A stretch of 21,585 nt of DNA from Falciphora oryzae (taxonomy: Eukaryota > Ascomycota > Sordariomycetes > Magnaporthales > Magnaporthaceae). Below the pieces are notes generated by a model. It saw only the letters and a program-made list of their open reading frames with translations, searched no databases and had not been told where the DNA came from. This document shows positions 10,301-20,204 of this stretch, one piece after another. The position numbers were made by a program, and so were the translations under genes. Position 1 is the stretch's first letter, and the number at the start of each line of letters is the position of its first letter. The DNA is taken from positions 45,023 through 66,607 of the forward strand of contig JNVV01000097.1 in the NCBI GenBank assembly GCA_000733355.1, written 5' to 3'.

Positions 10301-12361
10301 ATCGGAGGGCTGGCCTGGGCCTGGGAATTTTCCGGGACTGGGTGGAGGCCGAGCACCTGACGGAGCATGGTGTGAGGATGTTCTGGCTGGGTGCATTGTC
10401 GTTTTGGGCTCCGGGATCTGGGTCTTGGGCTCGGGGTCGTCGCTCGCGGTGAGGGTCGACTCGGGGATAGGCAGGGCCTTGGTTGATGTCTGCGCGAGGA
10501 TCTGGTGGGCGACGGAGAAGGCGAAAGACGAGATCATGTTGTCGACAACCTCCAATACTTTTGGCGGCAAGCTGGCTCCGCCCGGCGCCGCAGCGGCCGC
10601 ACCCACACCATCGTTGGTTTTCAGGTCGGCGAGGCAGGCAAGAATATCTCGCCGCATGACCTGCGACACAGATGGTATGAACTCGAGGGTTCGGCGGCAC
10701 ACCTCAGCGAGCATGGAAAGGTTCTCGGCCTCGTTGGCGGGCTTGTTGTTGCCAATGTGGGGGGTCCGGGGCGCGACACCGTGTAGCAGTGACTGCTGCT
10801 GCTCTCTGGTCTTGGCCAGGAGCTCCTCTCGGGTTGCTGTCGCATTGCCGAGACGGAAGAGGAGAGCTATCTGCCTCGCAAATATGTAGCACCTAAAATC
10901 AAACACCGACACGTTGTTGGCCAGAATCAGCTCTCGGTACGGCTTCTTGCTGACCGTGATCGGGATGTCCACGTCGTGCCCGTCGTCGGGAGAGGGCGCG
11001 AGGGGCGAGGCAGCCAGGGTATCGCCGGGGGCGTTAGGGTTTTCGGACTGCAGATCCACGGGCTTTTCGTCTTCCAGGGAGGCTTCGTCATGGGCGCCGC
11101 TTTCAAGCGCCGCCAATGCGCGGTGGGCGACTCGGCTAAGCTCTTCAGTATAGCCCAACAAGGTTCCTCCGTGGGCCTCTGCTGACCCTGACAAGGCTTG
11201 GTCCTGGATGATGGTGTCCAGGCCTACGCTCAGCTCGTCATAGCCGACTAAGGCGTCGTCCACAAGACCAACGCTCTCGAAACCTCGGGCTAAGCCCTCC
11301 TTGAGAATGAAGAAGGTGCAAAAGTTCCAGCCGGGCAGAACTCTCTGCGCGTCCTTTTCCTTGATGTCTTCCTCGTACTGACTGACGCGCATGTCAAACG
11401 ACGACAGAATCCAGGCTTTCATCTTGGCGATCAAGTCGGCCCAGGCGTTTTCGACGTCCTGGGAGGTCTCCGAGTATCCGGTCGGGACAGCGGGCACGAC
11501 TCGAGGGAGGAGGTCGTAGGGAACGTCGTTGATGCCGATGCGGATCTGTGCCACCCGATCGACGGCGCCCTTGGGCGAGCCGTTGAAGTCTGCCAGCATC
11601 TTTTCTAGCAACGTCGAGGTGCTGCCCCTCCATCGCGAAGCGACCTTGGCTTCAGACGCCGAGTCGCCCTTTCCCGTGACCCTTGGCTGTGTGGCGGCGG
11701 CGGTGTTTGGAATAACGACGTGGACGATAAGCCACTCGAACGCATCGTGGTTCTCGGCGTTGCTCATCTTCTTGGAGCTGTGCGCAGGAGGTGTGTTCTG
11801 TTTCACCCATTCGCGGATCTCAGAGCGTGTCTGCGATTTGTATGTGTCGTTGTCGTCGCACCGGACGAGCAAGAGCTTCAGATAGGGGGTTCGACGCAGT
11901 CCGGGGATCTGGTGACGCCGCTCCCGCGCACCGCCACCACGCGAAGCGGCCGCATGGGCGCCGCCATTATCTGTGGATCCGCCGGCCCCGCCACTAATGG
12001 CCTGGGTCTGGAAGCCATCCGCACCGCCGTGGCCAGCCGGGTCGGACGTCTGCTTGGGCTTCGGCGAAGCGACGGGGGAGAGAGCGGTGGATGCTTTTGA
12101 AGCAGCGCCGGCTGGCACAAGCTCGACGTGGAGCGTGTCGATCGACCGCGGAGGTCCGGAATGCGACTTCCAGTGGAGGTTGCGCAGCGGGAGGAGAGGG
12201 ACAAGACCAGGTGCGAGCAGCTTATACACGTCGTGGGGATCGAAAAACTCGACTGGCCGCAGGCGCGAGTTGGACGCAGTGTCAGCAAGCAGAGTCTACG
12301 GCGGGGAAGGGCAGATGATGGGCATACCGGTAACCTTAGAGGTCGAGTACTGTTGTTCCAT
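7303..12361 (-). CDS. trs130: TRAPPII complex subunit Trs130/TRAPPC10
   Basis: Trs130/TRAPPC10 is a large TRAPPII-specific subunit. TRAPPII acts at the late Golgi as exchange factor for Ypt31/32 (Rab11) type GTPases. Three exons are supported: 12361-12328, 12252-9308 and 9189-7303. Intron 1 (12327-12253, 75 bases) has donor GTATGC and acceptor CCAG; splicing gives the expected N-terminus MEQQYSTSKVT-VEFFDPHDVYKLLAPG. Intron 2 (9307-9190, 118 bases) has donor GTAAGT, branch CTAAC and acceptor CCAG, and joins LHSN to ISVPGTYEVD. The product is 1621 residues, longer than yeast Trs130, owing to low-complexity inserts: Ala/Gly/Ser-rich near residues 55-110, Pro/Ser-rich mid-protein, and an acidic run EDVDLDDD. 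The conserved N-terminal half contains RRTPYLKLLLVRCDD and GWNFCTFFILKEGLARGFE. The C-terminal part ends in the family-typical VVHCETDYKNLGETI and GPGGGPLVLES. The first exon codes for only eleven full codons. The gene is divergent from mri1. Identification is firm. Confidence 0.95.
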
Positions 12362-12903
12362 GGTGAACAGCTTCGGGGTTGGCGCCTTGTGTCATGACGC
12401 GAGAGCGCGGGGGCGGAATTCGAAGCTGACCTTGGCGCGTGCGGCCGCGAAAGGGACACCACCTGGCCACCTCGACTCAAGGTCCAGTAGCGAGTACTTA
12501 GCCCAGTAGAGCGGGCTATCGACGTCGAGCTTCTCCAAGCGGTCAGATACGGCGCCGAGCACCCGACGTGAGTGGATTCCAAGCTGGGAATGGAGTCCGC
12601 ATTGCGCGCGCGGGCTGCCCCGGCCCCGACCCGTAAATGGATCTCACCCCTGTATCCGCCGCTGATAAGATAAGCCGAAACTGGAAGGCGGTCAGTGACT
12701 AAAACACCCAACATCCAATCCTTCCATCCCGTGTGCTGCCTCGGCCCCTCGCGGGGCAGACGGGTTCGGATCGATGAAAATGCGCGGCAGAAACGGGCTC
12801 GACCTTTGCAATCCCCGCTGCCCTGGTGGCGGCGGAAGTTCCTATTCTATTTGCCCCTGTGGCACCTAACAACATCCATACATCCAAGTATTGTCCCGTC
12901 GCA
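12362..12903. promoter_or_regulatory. Bidirectional promoter region between trs130 and mri1
   Basis: The two genes are head-to-head with 542 bases between their start codons, so this segment must carry both 5' leaders and both promoters. Near the middle it contains the overlapping GATA sites described separately. I see no canonical TATA box close to either ATG. The stretch 12826-12903 before mri1 is pyrimidine- and A-rich and is the likely leader. Confidence 0.6.
12663..12674. promoter_or_regulatory. Two overlapping GATAAG sites
   Basis: The bases TGATAAGATAAG contain two overlapping copies of GATAAG, a perfect fit to the HGATAR consensus of fungal GATA factors (AreA/NIT2 in nitrogen control, SreA in iron, WC-1-type light factors). 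They lie about 230 bases upstream of mri1 and about 300 upstream of trs130. Paired sites bind GATA factors better than single ones in known fungal promoters. Which factor binds, and which gene it would serve, is unknown. Confidence 0.45.
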
Positions 12904-14165
12904 ATGTCTAGCCTCCAGGCCATCAAATACACCCGTGGCAAGCTCGAGGTCCTAGATCAGCTTCGGTTGCCCCACGAGCACCACTACGATGTGATTTCCA
13001 CGAGCGAAGAGGCCTTCGACTGCATCCGGTCCATGCGCGTCCGGGGCGCGCCGGCCATCGCCATCGTCGCTAGCCTGGCGCACGCGGTTGAGCTCCACGC
13101 TGGCAGCTGCAGTACGCCTCTTCCATTCCTCGGCATCCTCCCTTCCCATCTACTATTTTGGACCGTTCTAACACTCGCGCAGCTGCCGCAACTCCCGCAG
13201 AGGCCATCGCCTATATCGACTCGCGTCTAGACTACCTCAAAGAGAGTCGGCCGACGGCTGTGGACCTCAGCAACGCTATCGCGCTCTTGAAGTTGGCCAT
13301 CCGAGAGGTGGACATCGCCAACCTGCAGGGCCCCGAGGCCAAGGCGAGGATATTGGAGGCATACATCGAAGCGGCAGAAAAGATACTGGAAAAGGATCTC
13401 CAAGCCAACCTGTCCATCGGCGATTTCGGCGCCAGCTGGCTTCAGGTGCAACACAATGCCACACCTGAGCGCCGCATCTCGGTGCTTACGCATTGCAACA
13501 CGGGCTCTCTGGCCACATCCGGGCATGGAACCGCACTCGGCATCATCCGCTCGCTCTTTGCGCGCGACCTGCTCAATCACGCATTCTGCACCGAAACGCG
13601 TCCCTACAACCAGGGCAGTCGCCTCACCTCGTTTGAGCTCGTGTTCGAGGGCATCCCCAGCACCCTGATCACCGACTCAATGGCGGGTGCGCTCTTCGCG
13701 CAGCGCAAGGACGCTATGAACATTGGCGCCGTCATCGTAGGCGCCGACCGCGTGGTGCGCAACGGCGACACGGCCAACAAGGTCGGCACCTATGCATTGG
13801 CTGTCCTGGCACGCCACCACGGCATCAAGTTTGTCGTAGCGGCTCCGACGACCAGCATCGACCTGGAGACCTCCACGGGAGCCGGCATCAAGATCGAAGA
13901 GAGGAAGAAGGAGGAGCTCACGCAGATCACAGGTGCCGTTGTCAACAGCGACGGCACTGTCGATCCTTCTCGCTCGGTCAAGGTCGCCGTCGCCGACCAA
14001 CGCATCGGGGTTTGGAACCCGGCATTCGACGTCACCCCGCACGATCTTATCGACGTCGTAGTCACCGAGAAGGGCGCTGTCCTCAAGGGCTCCGACGGTC
14101 GATTCGATTTCCGGCACGTCATGCCTGAGCGGTGGGCCAAGCTGGACGACGCTGCTAGATGCTAG
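12904..14165 (+). CDS. mri1: Methylthioribose-1-phosphate isomerase
   Basis: The enzyme converts 5-methylthioribose-1-phosphate to 5-methylthioribulose-1-phosphate in the methionine salvage pathway and belongs to the eIF2B-alpha/beta/delta-like MtnA family. Exon 1 is 12904-13111 and exon 2 is 13183-14165. The phase-1 intron 13112-13182 (71 bases) has donor GTACGC, branch CTAAC and acceptor GCAG. The spliced protein is 396 residues, the usual fungal length. Family signatures are [11 protein letters not shown] near residue 50, [19 protein letters not shown] with the catalytic Cys at about 174, [12 protein letters not shown], and [18 protein letters not shown] with the catalytic Asp at about 258. 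All active-site residues are present. The context of ATG 12904 is gtcgcaATGTCT and the N-terminus [21 protein letters not shown] is typical. The gene shares its promoter region with trs130 and converges on the M20 peptidase gene. Identification is firm. Confidence 0.97.
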
Positions 14166-14289
14166 CGGCTGTTTGAGTACTTGCGTTATGTACTTTGTTT
14201 CAGAGTGTATTCTAGACGTCTATGTAAACATGTGGGCAGCCAGCCTGCCGAGGTTCCTATTGCACATTGGCGGGTACAAGCTTCAACAG
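14166..14289. other. Short tail-to-tail intergenic region
   Basis: Only 124 bases separate the mri1 stop codon from the stop codon of the converging M20 peptidase gene. Both 3' UTRs and both polyadenylation signals must fit here, so the transcripts probably overlap. I see no canonical AATAAA on either strand. Confidence 0.6.
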
Positions 14290-15654
14290 CTATGGTTTCG
14301 CGAGGGCATGCTTTACTAGCTTCTTGTAGCCTTCGACTGCTGTCTCTAGGTCCCGAACCTGAAGTTCTTCGTGGTCTGAATGCGCGACCAAGATGCTCCC
14401 AGGCCCGTAGAGATATCTCGCGTGGTTTCCCATCAGGTTGGGGAGGTCGGTCCCATAGTTGACAACAATGGGCTCGAAACCTGATAAGCAGCGATGCCGC
14501 CATTAACATTTTGTTGTACCAAGGATCCGGGGAGGGGTAACGCAGGTCATCCTACCTTCCACATCACAGTTGCACGCGACGACTCCATAACCATTGCCGT
14601 CCCTGCAACTCAGGCTCAGTGCTTCGGAATCAATATCCTGAAGGACATCCTCGATTCTCCGGCGGACAACGTTATGGCCTTCAGATTGAGGGCCAATTGC
14701 TACTCGAACGACGATGTTCGCATGAGCGGACTCGGGGATGACGTTGGCGGCTACGCCACCAGACATGAGGCCCACGTTCACGGTGGTGTTCCCGAAGTCG
14801 TCGCTGCTGCCGAGATCGGCGTCCAAGACGGCGAGCAGACCCCGCATCAAGACCTCGTTTGCGCTTTTGCCGAGCCAGGGATAGCCAGAGTGGCCAGCCC
14901 GGCCTTTGGCCGTGGTCGTGCAAGTGATGATCCCCTTGTGACCACAGGCAAGCTTATTTTCGGTAGGCTCGCCGAAGACCACAGCATCAAATCCCGGGTG
15001 GGCCGGGCTCGAGTCCTGGAGCGAACGGCTGAAGGAGCGCATGCCAATGCCGTCCGCCTCCTCACCCACCACGAACAAGAACATGACGTCGGACCCGCTG
15101 ATGGCTTCGCCCGCAATAAGCTCCCGGACCGCGACGAGCTGCGCCGCGACGCTGGCCTTGGCATCGACGCTGCCCCGGCCTCGGATGACCGTCTCGGAAG
15201 TGAGGTCTGCGCCGGGCTCTAGGTCGATGGAGTAAGGGATGTGTGGTGGTACCACATCGATGTGAGACGTCACGAGCACTTTCGGCTTCCAGCCCTGCCA
15301 TCCACGGGATGACGCAGGCCCGGGGTACGCGAGCACATTGAAGCGCGTGCCCTCCCTGGCGCCAGCGTCGGTGGACTGGATGGGGATGGCCTGGGTCTCG
15401 GTCTGGTAGCCCCAGGACTCGAGCTGCCGAGTCAGGAACCCTCCCACCGCCTGTTCGTTGCCCGTGACCGACTCGATCTCGACGAGAGACTTGTGCAACG
15501 AGATGAGCTCTTGTCTGTAGGGCGGCGGCGCCGGGCCGGAGGACGATGGCGACAGAGCAGCAGCACGGCCGATGGGCTTCTGTGCTTGCGGCCCACCGCA
15601 TGCCGCGAGTTGGCAGAAGAGCGCAAGGCGCAACCCCGCCCCAAGACCTCGCAT
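14290..15654 (-). CDS. Secreted-type M20 family metallopeptidase
   Basis: M20 enzymes (carboxypeptidase, acetylornithine deacetylase and ACY1-like) are di-zinc amidohydrolases acting on peptide or N-acyl amino acid bonds. Exon 1 is 15654-14556 and exon 2 is 14480-14290. The phase-1 intron 14555-14481 (75 bases) has donor GTAGGA and acceptor TCAG. The protein is 429 residues. An N-terminal hydrophobic stretch (LGAGLRLALFCQLAAC) suggests a signal peptide and secretory or vacuolar routing. Metal and catalytic positions are all visible: SHIDVVP (His131, Asp133), GRGSVDAK (Asp164), VGEEAD (Glu198/199), FGEPTENKL (Glu229) and AHSDHEEL near the end (His400), the last supplied by exon 2. The first motif has Ser where many relatives have Gly before His. 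The dimerisation (lid) domain lies between about residues 240 and 345. The exact substrate cannot be told from sequence. The layout matches the fungal probable-carboxypeptidase M20A group. Confidence 0.93.
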
Positions 15655-16047
15655 GTTTGGATATGTCCTGCGTGCAAGAGCGCGATGGGTCCGGATTGTG
15701 GTTACAGAGAGGACAACCCTGAAAGGAGAAAAATCTGGACGTAGATGAGACCGGGGATATAAAAAGGTGGTTGGTCAAGGCGGGAGCTATTGCCGAAGCT
15801 AACGTCAATTCGGATACCCCATGAAATGCACTGGGACACTGTCGGCACTTGAGCGCCGCCGCTCATCTCAATCAGGTAATATCCACATCACAATGTGCGT
15901 GCATGCTGCCTCGCCGCAAGACCGGGCACACTGGGAAGACCGAGACGAGAAGAGACGATATTCCGAGCGACTCGTATTTAATACATAGTACCTACCTATA
16001 TAGTCATCCACGAAAACCTTTTGCCCCCAAATCTGGATTGAGTGCCA

Positions 16048-16259
16048 CATCCTTCCTCGAACCTATCAATTCTTGGCATTGTGCTGTTAGTGCACACTGC
16101 CAAATTGCATACAAATCCTTAACACCCGCCAATCCAGCGATCCAATACCAAATCCCACCCCGCCAACGGCGCTGGCAACGGCAGCATGCCGTTGCCAACA
16201 GCCCCCTCAGCCAATTGGGTGGCACAGCACGCTCTCCTCGGTGGCCCTTCCGCCCGCGC
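16048..16259. repeat. Dispersed repeat, copy 2
   Basis: It aligns with 6513-6720 in direct orientation, with a few small indels. Relative to copy 1 it carries more T and A at C/G positions towards its right end (for example gtggca for gtggcg, cggtgg for cggcgg), a RIP-like pattern. Its internal hairpin is perfect here: ggcaacggc agcat gccgttgcc, with 9-base arms. Confidence 0.8.
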
Positions 16260-16967
16260 ATAGGATTCAAGTGCAGCAACAATCCATTCGATTCACCGGA
16301 CGGGGGATCCGATGCATGCGCGTCAAAGAGGAAAAAGCGGCAAGTCAATCGTTTAGTCATCCACTCAGTTAATCGTTCAGCCAGCCGCGCCCTAGGTTCA
16401 TCTGTGGCTACAGGTCCCATCGTGGGCAGAATGCCCGACGAAATGGACGAGATGATCCCGCCAAATGATGTTCTCCTTTCCACTGCGTGTCTCCTCGATC
16501 ACCTTCCAGGGGGGGTCCCGAGGACCTCCCCGCCCTAACCTGGCCTTACCCCTTTTCCGGCACACTCGCCGGCCCGCAGCGCTTCACAACGCCCCGGCGT
16601 ATATACATACCCCTACCGCCCGCTCACTAACAAGGAGCGCCGGAATGCGGCCCGACCTTCGTGTGCCTTCGGGTTTAATCTGTTAGCCGCCTTGATAGCA
16701 ACATGTAGCCTAGTGTCAAGCTTAGGTAGCGCTAGCACGCCATATGCCCCTTGGGAGGCAGGGACTGGTAGATCCCGATATAATGACGTTAAATATACTC
16801 TCTCTCTCCCGCTGGATGCGACGCTTCAGGTATGGGCAGCAAGCAGCAGCAAGGTTTTGTTAATGCAGGCAAGGGTCGGAAGGGCTTCCAGCATGGACGG
16901 CATGGAAGATGGCGCCCAACTATTGCCCCCGCTAGGGTCGTCGGAGGGTGCTCCGGGGCTCGTTGAA

Positions 16968-17006
16968 GGTGGTGGAGGTGGTGGAGGTGGTGGAGGTGGG
17001 AGGAGG
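16968..17006. repeat. GGTGGTGGA 9-bp microsatellite
   Basis: A purine-rich 9-base unit, ggtggtgga, is repeated about four times and trails into ggtgggaggagg. Translated it gives polyglycine on one strand and polyproline or His-Leu-His on the other, which explains apparent open frames here. It is probably non-coding. Confidence 0.85.
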
Positions 17007-18165
17007 CGCCTGATTCGATCCAGCATGACTTGACGTAAAAACCTCCGCGCCACGGCCCCGACTTCTTTAGCGACGTGTGGGCCGTTGGCCAGTAACATTT
17101 GAGCTTCTTTGTCGTACCCCCGTGGCTTGCGGCAGCCAAAGTGGCCCTCCAAGCAGGCCAAGAAAGGACGACGCTAGGGACCACGCACCAACACTCCAAT
17201 CCAATCCGGCGAGCGACTTCAATTCGCAGCATTTTTGACGACCGTTTTTGCTCCCATCACCAGCTGTCGTTGTCCGCGCGGGTCCAGCAAGCGAGGTTTC
17301 GTCTTCACCATCCTTTCCCTCTGTTTGTGCCGGGATGTCTCTGCGGAGCAGGACAGAGCTGGTGCTGTGCTTCGTTTCGGGGATTTGGCGGTCAGAGCAG
17401 CTAAGGGCCGCCCGGCCACACAATTTGGAACTGCTCACACTGGCAGGTCTACTTCGTAGGACCCCGGTCGCCTATGCCTCCTCTAGCCTAGTGTGAACGC
17501 AGCGAGGACTGACGCAGCCTGCTTTGGGTGTGGGCAGTTTGTTCTGGTGGCAGCTTTTGGCCTCTTTTACAGCATCGTCTTTAGCCGTAAGATCGGGAAT
17601 GATGATGGGAGGTGAGGAAAAGAAAGGGATAGGGATGTCGGTTAGCACAAGGGCAGACGCGCGAGATAACATCCCATGGGGCCACCGGACCCCGCGTTTG
17701 CCGACGAGGGCATTCATGTTGAACACTTGCTTCTTTTCCCGCGCCCCCTTGCAGTGGCTAAACAAAGGGTGGGGTTTTTAAATGGTCAAATTCGGATTAA
17801 CGACTATGAGCAATCTGCTGGGTAAGTGCATCCTACAGCCCGCTCTTTTTTTTGCCGCAAATTCCCTCCCGTTTCCACCAGGGGCGAAGAAATCAATCAT
17901 ACATCGACTCGCTGCAAAAGGCGCCAAACTGCGAAAATGGAAAGCACGGCAGGACAAATTGTACGTGCGGCCCTCTAAAAAATTAAATAACTCACATTCC
18001 TCCCCGAGGCTCAATGGGGACGGCATGGGCAGGAATGGCGGGGACCACGCAGCCGCGCCTCGGCCAAAAAGCTTGCGTCGGGCGGGTGTTGCGCCATGCC
18101 CTCCCTCAATCCTTTACTGAAACCAGACCCCGCCAGAGCTAACCTCTGCCACCCACTTACGACAG

Positions 18166-20204
18166 GTGCCCGATGTGCACGAAGAGGATGGCGACTCCGA
18201 CTCGGCTCTTGGCATGGTACGAAGGCCCTCCAGCAGCTCGTTTCCCTTGAACCGGTGCACCCGATCGGGGGCGATCCGTGGGCCCCAGTCAACCGGGCGG
18301 GAGGGTGGAGCTTGGCACGGGAGCTTGATTCAACCTCCGTTGAACCCGCTGAGTGCTACCCAGATAACCACACCTACCACACCTCCCCGAGTTATGATCT
18401 GAAGATGGCGCTGGTCCGGGCTGACCAAAAACCTCAAATCCAATCGTCGATTGAAAGCCCTTAAGGGAATCACTTGCTTCCCTTAGGTCGAGCATCCTCG
18501 CCTACCAGCAAGAAAATGGCAGGACTTACCACGCCATGAGCGCCGGGAGTACGCCACCCCCCGCCCGGATGAGAAACTGGGATTTTTGGTTTCCCCGCTG
18601 ATTAATGCTATCGCATAGAATATTTACTCCCAAACGATAACGTGAGTGATTATCTCCACACGTGATTCTTCCCATACAACAACCTCGCCCTTTTGACTGA
18701 CGCATTGTGTGGCGCGTTTGCTAAATACCTCGAGCTCAGGAAGAGATTGACCGACTCGGTACGTCCAACACCCGCAAATTTCTTTTCCCCTGCCCGGTTT
18801 AAACTCGATAAAACCGGCTGATTTTGTCTTCCCCGCAGACCTCCAGCATCATGTGATGGCCTTGACCCTCGGCGGTAGGCTCTGTCTTTGCCCCAAGAAC
18901 GAAGGGGCCCGCAGCGTTCTGGACCTGGGGACAGGGTCAGGCATTTGGGCCATGGAATATGGTAAGCCTGGCAACTGCCTGCACCTCTTCCAGGGGGCGG
19001 GGTTTAATTCGCAGCCCTTTTCTCATACTGACCTGACTGATATCTCAACAGCGGATGCCCATCCAGATACCGAGGTTCGTACGCGTCCACACCTATAGAT
19101 TCATAGTTGGCCGCCAGGAAGAAATCAAAACGCTGCCGCGGCCATTGGAACCGCCTATCTCTGACTATCGCTACTGCTTCCCAGGTCGTCGGTGTCGACC
19201 TCAGCCCCGTCCAGCCATTTTTGTGAGCCAATCTGTTCCTCGAGCTTGTCGGAGTGGTGAGTGGTGGCAAGAATTATACAGATTGGCGCTGATAATATCC
19301 GCTCCCAGCGTGCCACCCAATTGCTCCTTCGAGGTAATGCCCAGACATCTTCCATAGCTTGATCTAACGCTTAGCTGGATAAAAGGGGTGACTGACATAG
19401 GCTTCCCTGCCGTCTGAAAGATTGACGATATCGAAAAGGAATGGACCTGGACAAAGAAGTTCGATTTCATTTTCAGCCGGATGATGACGGGGAGCTTCGC
19501 CGACAACAAGAGCATCGTTAAAAAGGCCTTCGAGTACGTTACATGGCATAAAGGAGTTACCGCGTTACCGACCGAGGAAACTAATAAAGACACGCACACC
19601 CCCCGAATAGCCAACTGGAACCCGGCGGCTACTTCGAGGCGCAGGACGTGGTTCTCCCCCTGGGCTGCGACGACGGGACACTCCCCGAGGACGCAAATAT
19701 CTTCCGCTGGCTGGCGGCGGTGATGGAGGGCATGGAGAAGATGGGCAGGCCGCCGATGACGGCGGACACGCAGCAGTGGAAGGACCTGATGGAGGAGGTC
19801 GGGTTCGAGGACGTGACGCGGGCCGTCTACCGTTGGCCCATAAACCGCTGGCCCCGCGACCCGCACTACAAAGAGCTGGGCATGTGGAGCCAGGTAAACA
19901 TGGATGCCGCCCTCGAGGGGGCCTCGCTCGCGCCCATCACCCGCGGCCTGGGCTGGTCCAAGGACGAGGTCTTGGTGCTGGTCGCCAAGGCGAGGAAGGA
20001 CATCCGCGACACCAGAATCCACGCTTACTGGCCCGTGTAAGTTGCACCTACACTCCTTGTTTTGTTCGACGCACTTTTCCCCCGCGTCACCGCTACTTTT
20101 TTGTTTGTTTTGTTCTTGTTGGGTGTGTCGGTCGATATGCTGACTTGGACGCGTCCTTGGATGAAAGACACGTCGCATACGGCCGCAAGCCGCTCGACCC
20201 CTAA
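18166..20204 (+). CDS. LaeA-like SAM-dependent methyltransferase, about ten exons, possible 5' frameshift
   Basis: A class I methyltransferase of the LaeA/TAM-like family, often near secondary-metabolite genes; the substrate is unknown. Well-supported exons are 18740-18758, 18839-18961, 19052-19074, 19185-19222, 19309-19333, 19421-19533, 19611-20036 and 20168-20204, all joining in frame. They give EEIDRLDLQHHV, motif I VLDLGTGSGIWAMEY, ADAHPDTE-VVGVDLSPVQP (SAM-binding acidic residue), FFVPPNCSFE, DDIEKEWTWTKKFDFIFSR, LEPGGYFEAQDVVLPLG and a C-terminal HAYWPVHVAYGRKP. Upstream, 18166-18254 (EEDGDSDSALG) and about 18487-18588 (SSILAYQQENGRTYHAMSAG) fit the usual N-terminus. They can be joined by an intron with a weak donor (GTGCAC at 18255). 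In the second of these the frame breaks at the G run 18545-18547: the next block, YATPRPDE, reads one base out of phase. Acceptor CAG at 18165 follows a CTAAC branch, so at least one more 5' exon with the start codon is expected but not found. The summed length, about 330 residues, matches the family. Confidence 0.8.
18462..18485. repeat. Inverted repeat at an exon boundary of the methyltransferase
   Basis: The 8-base arms TAAGGGAA (18462-18469) and TTCCCTTA (18478-18485) are perfect complements around an 8-base loop. Two candidate splice acceptors, AAG ending at 18465 and TAG ending at 18486, lie in or just beside the arms. A functional role in splicing is only a possibility. Confidence 0.5.

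Larger units (their letters stand above)
15655..18165. other. Gene-poor stretch with dispersed repeat copy 2 and microsatellite
   Basis: No recognisable gene on either strand. It contains the M20 gene promoter side, a plus-strand TATAAAAA at 15758-15765 with no convincing downstream gene, repeat copy 2 (16048-16259), a CT run near 16800 and a GGTGGTGGA microsatellite (16968-17006). A short ATG-initiated open stretch with a good splice-donor candidate starts at 17782. Open frames here are short and biased. The segment looks like repeat-derived or decayed intergenic DNA. Confidence 0.5.

Noticed and set aside
7458..12100. Many 60-200 codon frames opposite or out of frame with trs130 and the other housekeeping genes
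   Set aside because: All are covered by well-supported coding exons in another frame.
15849..16538. Plus-strand 229-codon open frame downstream of a TATAAAAA box
   Set aside because: It starts at a TTG, runs straight through the dispersed repeat and has no family resemblance; the TATA match may be chance.
16707..17497. Shared agcctagtgt motif at about 16707 and 17487, considered as terminal repeats of an element
   Set aside because: The match is only about ten bases and does not extend; chance is sufficient.
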